Below are positions 8,707 through 15,255 of a stretch of 30,267 nucleotides of DNA, one piece after another. Position numbers and translations under genes: made by a program. The DNA is from an uncultured Acetatifactor sp. (GTDB lineage Bacteria > Bacillota > Clostridia > Lachnospirales > Lachnospiraceae): the NCBI GenBank assembly GCA_934394515.1, contig CAKRRU010000019.1, forward strand, positions 1-30,267, given 5' to 3'. Below the pieces are notes generated by a model. That model searched no databases. It was given only the letters and a program-made list of their open reading frames with translations, and was not told where the DNA came from. The first letter of the stretch is position 1; the number at the start of each line of letters is the position of its first letter.

Positions 8707-8833
8707 ATGAACATATCCGAGAAGCAAAATCATGCTGACATCATTTTGTGAGCGAATATGTTCATAAGCTTAGCGCCGAGTTATGAGCAAAGATAGTCAC
8801 GTAGTGACGCAGAGCGTGATAACGCGACTTTGC
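8707..8833 (+). repeat. Palindromic intergenic element between cobT and cobU
   Basis: ATGAACATAT (8707-8716) and ATATGTTCAT (8756-8765) are perfect inverted arms. They enclose a further imperfect stem, CAAAATCATG with CATCATTTTG, making a hairpin about 59 bases long with few mismatches. A second group follows: outer arms GCAAAG (8787-8792) and CTTTGC (8828-8833) enclose GTCAC-GTA-GTGAC (8796-8808) and GCGT-GATA-ACGC (8814-8825). The chain of small stems resembles mobile REP-type or bacterial MITE sequences, or a structured mRNA spacer. No open gene is needed to explain it, although the reading frame upstream of cobU happens to stay open through the second half. Confidence 0.6.
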
Positions 8834-8872
8834 GAATGGTGCGACGGAACTGTTATTAGAGAGATAAACGAG

Positions 8873-9475
8873 ATGATGACATTAATATTGGGCGGCAGCG
8901 GCAGCGGAAAATCTGCTTATGCGGAAGATTATCTGTTGCGGATAACTGCTGACAAACAAAAATCAGATAAGAGTGAATACCGGAAATATTATATAGCCAC
9001 CATGCAGATCCGGGATGCAGAGATGCAAGCCAAAGTAGCCAGACATCACAGACTGCGGCAGGGGAAAGGATTTACGACGATTGAACAGCCTGTGGCATTG
9101 GAGAAAGCACTGGAAATGCTGTGGGAGTCCGAAACGCAGATACAGTCTGTGGCGGTATTGCTGGAATGCATGTCAAATCTTGTGGCGAATGAAATGTTTT
9201 CCATGGAAATGCTTTCCATGGAAGCGCAGGAAGCCGGGCAGGTGGTAACAGAACGGGTTCTGCAAGGTGTGGATGCATTGAAAAGCCAGGCAGATCCTTT
9301 TGTCATTGTTACGAACAATGTATTTGAGGACGGCATTGTCTACGATACCGGCACGATAGAATATATCGAGACTTTGGGCAGAATCAATGAGAGACTGGCA
9401 GCAGAGGCGGATGAGGTCATAGAAGTTGTTGCCGGGATTCCGCAGTGGATCAAGAAAGCAGATGCACAGAAATAA
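8873..9475 (+). CDS. cobU: Adenosylcobinamide kinase / adenosylcobinamide-phosphate guanylyltransferase
   Basis: 200 residues from the ATG at 8873. The frame is open back to 8783, but those 30 codons fall in the palindromic element and show no CobU similarity. CobU phosphorylates adenosylcobinamide and attaches GMP. Walker A GGSGSGKS is intact at residues 7-14. KVARHHRLRQGKGFTTIEQP carries the His of the GMP-accepting motif, though the usual RP..W reads RQGKGF. LLECMSNLVANEMF is the kinase Walker B-like segment, and GRINERLAAEADEVIEVVAGIPQWIK the conserved C-terminus. A polar insert (ADKQKSDKSEYRK) follows the first helix. A second, degenerate CobU-like gene lies two genes downstream. Confidence 0.92.
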   Translation: MMTLILGGSGSGKSAYAEDYLLRITADKQKSDKSEYRKYYIATMQIRDAEMQAKVARHHRLRQGKGFTTIEQPVALEKALEMLWESETQIQSVAVLLECMSNLVANEMFSMEMLSMEAQEAGQVVTERVLQGVDALKSQADPFVIVTNNVFEDGIVYDTGTIEYIETLGRINERLAAEADEVIEVVAGIPQWIKKADAQK

Positions 9476-9501
9476 GATGAGGAGAACAGGAAGAACATCA
9501 T

Positions 9502-10269
9502 ATGAGAATCATAAAATCATTTTTCATAGCATTTTCCATGTATTCGAAAATCCCGATGCCGCAGTTTGAATGGAAAGATGAGGATATGCGGTATACACTC
9601 TGCTTTTTCCCGTGGGTAGGTGCAGTGATTGGGGCGCTTCTGTGCCTGTGGAAGATATTCTGTGACCGGTTCGGCATAGGAACACTGTGTTATGCGGCAA
9701 TCGGAACGGCAATACCGCTTCTGGTCACCGGGGGATTTCATGTGGATGGATTTTTAGATACCTGTGATGCCCTGCATTCCTATCAGCCCAGGGAGAGAAA
9801 ACTGGAGATTCTGAAAGACTCTCATATCGGGGCATTTGCAGTGATTATGCCGGCATTGTGCGGACTTATTTTTCTGGGCAGTTTTTCGGAAATACATGCC
9901 CTGCGTTCCGTGGGGGTGGTCGGGGCAGGATGCTTCCTGTCCAGAGGATTCAGCGGCATTGCTGTGGTGAGTTTCCCTTCGGCAAAGCATGAGGGAACCC
10001 TGTTCCTGTTTGCTGATAAGGCACAAAAGACGGTTGTGCGGACAGCACTATATGTGCAGGGAATTTTGTGTATCTGCTTTATGCTGTGGCTGTCACCGGT
10101 GACAGGGGGCGCGGCAGCATTGGCAGCGGTGCTTACCTTTGCCTATTATTACTATCGCAGCAAAAAGGAATTTGGCGGCATCACCGGCGACACGGCAGGG
10201 TATTTTGTGACACTGTGTGAAGGAGCCATTGTTGTGGCGGTAGCGTTGTCGGAGTTACTCCTCGCCTGA
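9502..10269 (+). CDS. cobS: Adenosylcobinamide-GDP ribazoletransferase (cobalamin synthase)
   Basis: 255 residues, a typical CobS. This integral membrane enzyme joins adenosylcobinamide-GDP and alpha-ribazole(-phosphate) in the last assembly step of the nucleotide loop. The N-terminus SFFIAFSMYSKIPMP is characteristic, as are GGFHVDGFLDTCDAL near 76 and DSHIGAFAV near 110, whose acidic residues bind magnesium and substrate, and the C-terminal GGITGDTAGYFVTLCE near 225. Several hydrophobic helices follow (PLLVTGGF, IMPALCGLIFLG, VQGILCICFMLWL). It starts 26 bases after cobU and ends a few bases before the CobU-like frame. Confidence 0.95.
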   Translation: MRIIKSFFIAFSMYSKIPMPQFEWKDEDMRYTLCFFPWVGAVIGALLCLWKIFCDRFGIGTLCYAAIGTAIPLLVTGGFHVDGFLDTCDALHSYQPRERKLEILKDSHIGAFAVIMPALCGLIFLGSFSEIHALRSVGVVGAGCFLSRGFSGIAVVSFPSAKHEGTLFLFADKAQKTVVRTALYVQGILCICFMLWLSPVTGGAAALAAVLTFAYYYYRSKKEFGGITGDTAGYFVTLCEGAIVVAVALSELLLA

Positions 10270-10348
10270 AGTGGAGAAAGACAGCTCTCAGGCGGTAAAG
10301 TCGGAAGAAAAACAACGGGTGTGTAATGCATCGGGAAGAGACAAAAAT

Positions 10349-10816
10349 ATGAAATTAGTCATTGGCGGATATGCGCAGGGAAAATTACATTATGTGTTGC
10401 AAAATATGATATTGCAGGGAGAACAATGTAATGAGCCGGAACAGAAGAAACAGTTGGAAACGGTAATTCTGGACGGAACTTTGGATTTTTCCAAAAAGAC
10501 AGCAGAAAAACAGATGGCGGAAAAGCAACCGACAGGGCATTCACTGGGCGGTTCGCAGGTGATCGTGAATCATCTTCACCGATATATCCGCGAACAGCTG
10601 CAGCAGGGAAAAGATCCGGAAGCAGCAATACTGACCTTTCTGAGGGAATATCCGGATTGCATTATGATCTGTGACGAGATCGGGAACGGAATCGTTCCTA
10701 TAGAAGCGGAAGAGAGGATCTACAGAGAACGTACCGGCAGAATATTGGAACAGCTGGCGGCGCAGGCAGACGAGGTGGTGAGAGTCGTATGCGGAATTGG
10801 TCTGAAAATCAAATAA
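10349..10816 (+). CDS. Short, degenerate CobU-like protein
   Basis: 155 residues from the ATG at 10349, which follows GGGAAGAG; a GTG at 10271, two bases after the cobS stop, would add 26 unconserved residues. The start MKLVIGGYAQGKLHYV matches the CobU P-loop, but the Ser/Thr after the invariant Lys is Leu. The C-terminus ICDEIGNGIVPIEAEERIY followed by GRILEQLAAQADEVVRVVCG is clearly CobU-like (the family reads VSNEVGxGIVP ... GRxNQxLAxxADEV). The middle is shortened and lacks the guanylylation His motif, and it has polar insertions. With a full cobU two genes upstream, it may be a non-catalytic partner, a specialised kinase or a decaying paralogue. Similar short copies may be annotated as CobU by homology alone. 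Confidence 0.75.
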   Translation: MKLVIGGYAQGKLHYVLQNMILQGEQCNEPEQKKQLETVILDGTLDFSKKTAEKQMAEKQPTGHSLGGSQVIVNHLHRYIREQLQQGKDPEAAILTFLREYPDCIMICDEIGNGIVPIEAEERIYRERTGRILEQLAAQADEVVRVVCGIGLKIK

Positions 10817-10890
10817 AGAGGCAGATAGGTGACTTCGGAAATACAGAATTTCGAAATGCAGATGTATCACAGAAAAAGCAATCAGTAACA

Positions 10891-11589
10891 ATGGAAATTT
10901 GCCTGACTTTCATCCGACACGGAGCAACCGCGTCAAACAGAGAGGGACGCTATCTTGGAAAGACAGATGAACCGTTAAGTGAAGAAGGAATCAAGGCATT
11001 GCAGCAATACAAAGAGGCAAAAAGTTACCCTGCGGCAGATATCCTGTTTTCAAGCCCCATGAAGCGCTGTCTGGAGACGGCCCAGATCCTGTATCCCGGG
11101 GAACCTCGAATTCCGATACAGATTCCGGAATGGACGGAGATGGATTTTGGTGCGTTCGAGGGACACAATTATAAAGAACTTTCCGGTGATCCCGGATATC
11201 AGCAATGGATCGACAGCGGCGGCACAATGCCTTTTCCGGAGGGAGAGAGCAGGGAAGAATTCATCCAAAGAAGTATTGCCGGATTTGAATATATGTTACA
11301 AGATTTGAGAATGCGTCATAGGTTTGTTGGGGAATCTGAGCACAGTAATAGGGATTGGGGCAAGGGCAGTATTACAGAACAGGAGTATCCTGCATACAAA
11401 GAACGTGAAAAAGAAATACAAAATGTGTCCGCAGTTGTTCACGGCGGCACAATCATGGCATTGCTTAGCCATTCCCTGGGCGGCGACTATTTTGATTATC
11501 AGGTAAAATGCGGACAAGGCTATACCGGAAGACTGGTGTTCACACAAGGAACAAAAAAACCGGTATGGGTTGACTGGAAAGCTCTTTAG
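10891..11589 (+). CDS. cobC: Alpha-ribazole-5'-phosphate phosphatase, histidine phosphatase family
   Basis: 232 residues from the ATG at 10891, where the family normally begins (MEICLTFIRHGATASN). An alternative ATG at 10789 overlaps the previous gene by 28 bases, has a GGTGA ribosome-like site and would add 34 unconserved residues, so the start is undecided. CobC removes phosphate from alpha-ribazole phosphate or cobalamin phosphate. Seen: catalytic RHG at residues 9-11, LSEEGI, FSSPMKRCLETAQIL near 51, the acid-base Glu in EMDFGAFEGHNYKEL near 81 and the second catalytic His in VVHGGTIMALL near 185. An unusual charged insertion of about 35 residues (from MRHRFVGESEHSNRDWG to YKEREKE) lies just before the second His motif. 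Confidence 0.88.
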   Translation: MEICLTFIRHGATASNREGRYLGKTDEPLSEEGIKALQQYKEAKSYPAADILFSSPMKRCLETAQILYPGEPRIPIQIPEWTEMDFGAFEGHNYKELSGDPGYQQWIDSGGTMPFPEGESREEFIQRSIAGFEYMLQDLRMRHRFVGESEHSNRDWGKGSITEQEYPAYKEREKEIQNVSAVVHGGTIMALLSHSLGGDYFDYQVKCGQGYTGRLVFTQGTKKPVWVDWKAL

Positions 11590-11612
11590 GAATTACGGAA
11601 AGACAGATTATT

Positions 11613-12653
11613 ATGAAATATCATATGATAGCATTGGCGGCAGGTTTTTTATTGGATCAGCTGTTTGGCGATCCCTATTTTCTGCCGCATCCCATCCGTG
11701 GAATCGGATGGCTGATCACGCAGCTGGAAAAGTGGCTGCGCGGAAACGTAAGTAAAAATGAAACCACAAAAAGAGTGGATAATACAGCGGTGGATATAAA
11801 CGCAGAAAAAGACAGAGAAACAAGTCTCGCAGCACAGCGCATACAGGGCAGAATTCTGGTCGTACTGGTGTTACTCATTACGGGCGGTATAGCCGCGATA
11901 GTATTGTTCGGGGCTTACCATATCCACTCCGGACTTGGCATTGCAATCGAATCCATCATGACGTATCAGATTCTGGCGGCGAGATGTCTGCAGGTAGAGA
12001 GCGGAAAAGTATGGAAACAGCTGAAAGCAGGAGATCTGCAGGCAGCCAGAACAGCAGTATCCATGATCGTCGGCAGAGATACGGAAAATCTCTCAGAACA
12101 AGGCGTGGCAAAAGCAGCCATTGAGACCGTAGCGGAGAATACTTCCGACGGCGTGATCGCACCGATGCTGTATACGGCATTGGGCGGTCCGGTACTTGGC
12201 TTTTTATACAAAGCAGTCAATACCATGGATTCCATGGTAGGCTACAAGAATGAGAAGTACCTTCATTTTGGGAGGGCGGCGGCAAAGCTGGATGATGTGG
12301 TAAACTATCTTCCATCCAGAATCAGCGCCCTGCTCATGATCGGGGCGGCGTATCTTGGTGGCAGAGGGTATCATGGCAGGCAGGCTTGGCAGATCTGGCG
12401 CAGAGACAGCAGAAAACATGCCAGCCCCAATTCCGCCCAGACGGAATCCGTATGTGCCGGGGCACTGGGGATACAGCTGGCCGGAGATGCCAGCTATTTT
12501 GGGAAAACCGTGAAAAAACCGTATATCGGCGATCCGGTAAGACCTGTGGAATATGAGGACATCCGGAGAGCCAATCATCTGATGAACCGGACGGCATGGA
12601 TCTGCGAGATGCTGTGTTTGGGGATGATGTTTGCAGCGAGCATGATAACCTAG
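11613..12653 (+). CDS. cbiB: Adenosylcobinamide-phosphate synthase
   Basis: 346 residues. This membrane protein condenses adenosylcobyric acid with aminopropanol phosphate, the product of CobD. Typical motifs are LDQLFGDPYFLPHPIRGIGWLI at the N-terminus, the NTSDGVIAPMLYTALGG segment near 187, FLYKAVNTMDSMVGYKNEKY near 209, GRAAAKLDDVVNYLPSRISA near 232, and GIQLAGDASYFGK near 289. A polar insert of about 30 residues (NVSKNETTKRVDNTAVD and following) lies between the first helix and the RILVVLVLLITGG helix, where most relatives are compact. It is the last gene of the first block; its aminopropanol partner gene cobD lies beyond the small RNA/peptide cassette. Confidence 0.95.
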   Translation: MKYHMIALAAGFLLDQLFGDPYFLPHPIRGIGWLITQLEKWLRGNVSKNETTKRVDNTAVDINAEKDRETSLAAQRIQGRILVVLVLLITGGIAAIVLFGAYHIHSGLGIAIESIMTYQILAARCLQVESGKVWKQLKAGDLQAARTAVSMIVGRDTENLSEQGVAKAAIETVAENTSDGVIAPMLYTALGGPVLGFLYKAVNTMDSMVGYKNEKYLHFGRAAAKLDDVVNYLPSRISALLMIGAAYLGGRGYHGRQAWQIWRRDSRKHASPNSAQTESVCAGALGIQLAGDASYFGKTVKKPYIGDPVRPVEYEDIRRANHLMNRTAWICEMLCLGMMFAASMIT

Positions 12654-12703
12654 AATGTTAATGTAGATGCGATGTTCTATCGTGGGTTTATCGAAAAATT
12701 TTA

Positions 12704-12732
12704 TTGACGAAATAAAAAGGGAGTGCTAGGAT
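12704..12732 (+). promoter_or_regulatory. Strong sigma-A promoter for the antisense RNA
   Basis: TTGACG (12704-12709) and TAGGAT (12727-12732) are separated by exactly 17 bases. The predicted start is near 12739. No protein-coding gene follows before the terminator at 12789-12834, so a short untranslated RNA is its natural product. Confidence 0.7.
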
Positions 12733-12738
12733 AAGAAA

Positions 12739-12835
12739 AGAAAGAGTGCTACCGTACAGCAACGGTTCACCTTAGTTTTTAGTTACTTATCAAAAAAGCA
12801 ACCTATTCCTGGCGAGGGCGGTTGCTTTTTTGATG
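12739..12835 (+). ncRNA. Putative antisense (type I antitoxin) RNA
   Basis: About 97 bases from a predicted start after the promoter at 12704-12732 to the poly-T of the shared terminator. It has no reading frame with a ribosome site. Its 3' end is complementary to the last codons and 3' end of the minus-strand peptide mRNA. Near the 5' end, ACCGT-ACAGCA-ACGGT can form a hairpin and is followed by CGGTTCACCTT (12763-12773), which is identical to an 11-base tract in the 5' leader of the peptide mRNA. TCACCTT within it can pair with GAGGTGA of the peptide leader's ribosome site (6 Watson-Crick pairs plus one G-U). Ends are predicted, not measured. Confidence 0.6.
12789..12834. terminator. Bidirectional intrinsic terminator shared by antisense RNA and peptide mRNA
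   Basis: ATCAAAAAAGCAACC (12789-12803) and GGTTGCTTTTTTGAT (12820-12834) are perfect 15-bp inverted arms with T tracts on both strands. The stop codon and last codons of the minus-strand peptide lie inside the structure. It would also stop read-through from the upstream cob genes. Confidence 0.85.
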
Positions 12836-12934
12836 TTTTTGTTTCTGTGCAGTCTGTACGATACTGATTAGCGTTACGATGATACTGATAATCGTAACAA
12901 CAATACCGACAATTCCTATCACTGTTTCTGGCAT
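12803..12934 (-). CDS. Small membrane peptide, probable type I toxin
   Basis: 43 residues starting MPETVIGIVG. Residues 5-26 form one hydrophobic helix rich in Ile/Val with a near-duplicated core (VVTIISI then IVTLISI). A basic, polar tail follows (QKQKHQKSNRPRQE). This is the plan of Fst/Ldr, TxpA and holin-like type I toxins, although I do not recognise the family by sequence. The start at 12934 is preceded by GAAAGG and lies 2 bases after the stop of an 8-codon leader ORF that has a perfect ribosome site, so translation is probably coupled. The coding DNA contains a GTTACGAT/ATCGTAAC stem (12873-12898). A longer in-frame extension to 13057 exists but ignores the ribosome site. A convergent antisense RNA covers its 3' end. 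Confidence 0.65.
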   Translation of the reverse strand: MPETVIGIVGIVVTIISIIVTLISIVQTAQKQKHQKSNRPRQE

Positions 12935-12936
12935 CT

Positions 12937-12963
12937 TTATGTACCTTTCAATAGATTTCCCAT
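12937..12963 (-). CDS. Eight-residue leader ORF coupled to the toxin-like peptide
   Basis: ATG at 12963 encodes MGNLLKGT then TAA. The ribosome site GGAGGTGA (12976-12969) is nearly perfect with 5-base spacing, far better than that of the following peptide. The stop lies 2 bases before the peptide's ATG. This suggests that ribosome loading occurs at the leader and the toxin-like peptide is translated by re-initiation, a layout known from several type I toxin mRNAs. Translation of the leader is not proven. Confidence 0.5.
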   Translation of the reverse strand: MGNLLKGT

Positions 12964-13016
12964 TTGTATCACCTCCGATAATACTGGAAGTTCTCAAAAT
13001 GTCATCATTTTGGCGA

Positions 13017-13027
13017 AAGGTGAACCG
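13017..13027 (-). repeat. 11-base tract shared by the 5' leaders of both cassette RNAs
   Basis: Read on the minus strand it is CGGTTCACCTT, identical to 12763-12773 on the plus strand, so the copies are inverted on DNA but have the same sense in the two convergent RNAs. In both, a GTGYTACC element lies a short distance upstream. UCACCUUU in the peptide mRNA can pair with its own GGAGGUGA (12976-12969), which would hide the ribosome site in cis. Confidence 0.6.
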
Positions 13028-13055
13028 CTTACCGTTTTGGTAACACTCCATTTTC

Positions 13056-13084
13056 ATTATAAACCATAATTTACTACAAGTATA
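13056..13084 (-). promoter_or_regulatory. Probable promoter of the toxin-like peptide mRNA
   Basis: A perfect TATAAT -10 lies at 13061-13056 on the minus strand. The matching -35 at a 17-base spacing is weak (TATACT, 13084-13079). The surrounding 13060-13120 segment is very AT-rich. Predicted start near 13049, giving an mRNA of about 260 bases with an 86-base leader. Confidence 0.5.
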
Positions 13085-13133
13085 CTTTATTTTTTAAAAA
13101 TATATAATATATTTTGACTTATTGAGTTTTTGG

Positions 13134-13162
13134 TGGAAAAGAAATAGAAATGACGATATAAT
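13134..13162 (+). promoter_or_regulatory. Probable promoter of the second cobalamin gene block
   Basis: TGGAAA (13134-13139) and a perfect TATAAT (13157-13162) are separated by 17 bases and lie 35 bases before the cobD start. No B12 box or riboswitch-like fold is seen between the shared terminator and cobD. Confidence 0.5.
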
Positions 13163-13196
13163 TAACCCAAAAGTCCGCGAAAGGAAAAAACGTCAA

Positions 13197-14384
13197 ATGC
13201 AGGAAAATATACATGGCGGCGATATATACAGCAGGCAGATACAACTTGATTTTTCCGTAAATGTAAATCCGTTTGGCGTTCCGGAGGCGGTGACACAGGC
13301 GCTCCATGCAGCGGTAGATCATGTGGGAGAGTATCCGGATATTACCGCCGGAAAACTATCGTGGGCAGTGAGTAGGATGCTGTCGAAGCGATATGGCTGT
13401 GAGATTCCCGGGGAGTATCTGCTGTTCGGCAACGGTGCTTCGGAACTGTTTATGGCAATCATACATGTGGGATTGCCAGTGGAAAAAACGGGAGATATGG
13501 GGCAACCGGAACAACGGCAGGAACAGTGGAAACAGATCGTGATTCCGGTGCCGTCATTTTATGGGTATGAGCATGCGGCAAAGGCAGCAGACCGTCGGAT
13601 AAAATACGTTTCATTAAAACAAGCTCTTATGACAGAGAATCCGGAAAAAATTTCTACACAAAAGGATTCTGAATGTGTGAATTATCTGTCAGAGCAATTA
13701 CCTGATGATGTAGATTTGCTTTTCCTGGCGAATCCAAACAATCCGACGGGGAGCCTTTGGCGGAAAGCAGATTTAAAAAATCTGTTGGCGCACTGCCGCA
13801 GGAAAAATATTACGGTAGTGTTGGATGAATGTTTCATAGAATTTTGCGAGAAGGATCCTACACAGCCGTTATCAATGGTTGCTGAGATTGAAAACTATCC
13901 GAACCTGATCATAGTCCGAGCATTTACCAAGATTTTTGCAATACCCGGAGTGCGGTTGGGATATCTGGTGTGCAGCAATCACACACTTTTAGAAAAAATA
14001 CAAAAGCAGCTGCCGGAATGGAACCTGTCGGTATTTGCTCAGATGGCGGGCGTGGCATGCGCCACAGACTGCAAAAAATATCTGGCTGATACTGTGGAAT
14101 ATGTGGAAACAGAGAGGGCATTTTTACGAAATGGCTTAGAAAAACTGGGTATTCGTGTGATATCCGGGGAAGCAAATTTTCTGTTGCTTCAGACGGAACA
14201 GCCAATCTATGAGAAACTGCTTCAGAGAGGCATTCTGATCCGTGACTGTGAGAATTTCTGCGGACTCGGAAAAGACTATTACAGAATTGCAGTAAAAAAA
14301 CATGAGGAAAATGAGACGTTGTTGCGTGAGCTGGAGAATGTAGTAAATAGGGATGATACAAACGGCAGATATGAGATATCGTAG
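13197..14384 (+). CDS. cobD: L-threonine-O-3-phosphate decarboxylase (PLP-dependent)
   Basis: 395 residues from the ATG at 13197, which follows AAAGGA; the frame is open from 13122, but the promoter -10 falls inside that stretch. CobD makes (R)-1-aminopropan-2-ol phosphate for CbiB. It belongs to the fold type I aminotransferase-like group: MQENIHGGDIYSRQI and LDFSVNVNPFGVP at the start, LFGNGASELFMAI near 77, LANPNNPTG near 177, VVLDECFIEF near 204, and the PLP lysine in IVRAFTKIFAIPGVRLGYL near 243. Two polar insertions, EKTGDMGQPEQRQEQWKQ near 97 and MTENPEKISTQKDSE near 144, are longer than in compact relatives. Confidence 0.93.
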   Translation: MQENIHGGDIYSRQIQLDFSVNVNPFGVPEAVTQALHAAVDHVGEYPDITAGKLSWAVSRMLSKRYGCEIPGEYLLFGNGASELFMAIIHVGLPVEKTGDMGQPEQRQEQWKQIVIPVPSFYGYEHAAKAADRRIKYVSLKQALMTENPEKISTQKDSECVNYLSEQLPDDVDLLFLANPNNPTGSLWRKADLKNLLAHCRRKNITVVLDECFIEFCEKDPTQPLSMVAEIENYPNLIIVRAFTKIFAIPGVRLGYLVCSNHTLLEKIQKQLPEWNLSVFAQMAGVACATDCKKYLADTVEYVETERAFLRNGLEKLGIRVISGEANFLLLQTEQPIYEKLLQRGILIRDCENFCGLGKDYYRIAVKKHEENETLLRELENVVNRDDTNGRYEIS

Positions 14385-14510
14385 CATTATGATAGAAGCA
14401 ATCCCGGGATAGCAAATACAATGACGTATGGCTGACAGTATAAGATAACAGTATACGAAAAACAAAAAAAGAAACTGCAAAAAAACAATAAACGGAAGGA
14501 AGTATCCCAA

Positions 14511-15176
14511 ATGAACCATACTTTCGAGAGAGAAAACATCGAATATGTACTGCCGGAAGAGATCGAGAAGCGGAGCTTTGAGATCATTGCCGCAGAACTG
14601 TCAGAGCGTGGAATAGTATTGCCTAAGGAGCAGGATCTTGTCACGCGCCGGGTGATCCATACCAGTGCGGATTTCGATTATGCAAGGACGCTTACCTATT
14701 CCGAAAATGCAGTAGAAATTGCCAAGACCTTACTGAAAAACGGTGCCGATATCGTGACGGATACAAACATGGCGCTGGCAGGAATCAATAAGACGGTACT
14801 GGCATCCTTTGGAGGTGAAGCACATTGCTATATGGCGGACAGCAAGGTGGCAGCACTGGCAAAGATAAGCAGGACAACGAGAGCGGCGATCAGCATGGAG
14901 CTTGCCGCAAAACGGGAAAAGCCGGTGATCTTCGCTGTGGGAAATGCGCCTACCGCACTGATACAGATCTATGATATGATGCAGGAGAGCGCCTGGCGAC
15001 CGGCATTTGTCATTGGAGTGCCGGTAGGTTTCGTCAATGTGGAGGCGGCCAAGGAACTGATTCTTCAGACGGATGTGCCGTATATCATCAACCGCGGCAG
15101 AAAAGGTGGCAGCAATGTGGCGGCGGCAATCTGCAATGCCCTGCTGTATGAATTGCGTAAGGAAAGCAAAATATAA
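14511..15176 (+). CDS. cbiC: Cobalt-precorrin-8 methylmutase
   Basis: 221 residues, near the family's usual 210. CbiC moves the C11 methyl to C12 to give cobyrinic acid. The motif RRVIHTSADFDYA near 45 contains the catalytic His; GADIVTDTNMALAGI near 78 and AVGNAPTALIQIYDMM near 146 are also conserved, followed by GVPVGFVNVEAAKE and NRGRKGGSNVAAAICNAL near the C-terminus. GGAAGGA lies before the start. The 126 bases between cobD and cbiC are A-rich and show no clear promoter or hairpin. Confidence 0.96.
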   Translation: MNHTFERENIEYVLPEEIEKRSFEIIAAELSERGIVLPKEQDLVTRRVIHTSADFDYARTLTYSENAVEIAKTLLKNGADIVTDTNMALAGINKTVLASFGGEAHCYMADSKVAALAKISRTTRAAISMELAAKREKPVIFAVGNAPTALIQIYDMMQESAWRPAFVIGVPVGFVNVEAAKELILQTDVPYIINRGRKGGSNVAAAICNALLYELRKESKI

Positions 15177-15255
15177 ACGGCTAAATGTGGTATCAGCAGA
15201 TAAACACATAGAAGTGTTGCCGGAAAAGGTACAGGATCATAGCGAGGAGAGAATA

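Noticed and set aside
8787..8833. Could the cobT-cobU element be a second cobalamin riboswitch?
   Set aside because: No B12 box (AGACCTGCC-like) is present, and no terminator or T tract follows before cobU.
8783..8872. Possible 30-residue N-terminal extension of CobU
   Set aside because: The codons lie within the palindromic element and show no family similarity. CobU normally begins two to five residues before its first beta strand, which matches the ATG at 8873.
12935..13057. Longer form of the small peptide starting at 13057
   Set aside because: It would begin at the predicted transcription start, ignore the perfect ribosome site at 12969-12976 and place polar unconserved residues before a membrane helix.
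15073..15255. 61-residue N-terminal extension of CbiD
   Set aside because: It overlaps cbiC by about 100 bases. The ATG at 15256 has GAGGAG and begins exactly at the conserved RYGFTTGSCAAA motif.
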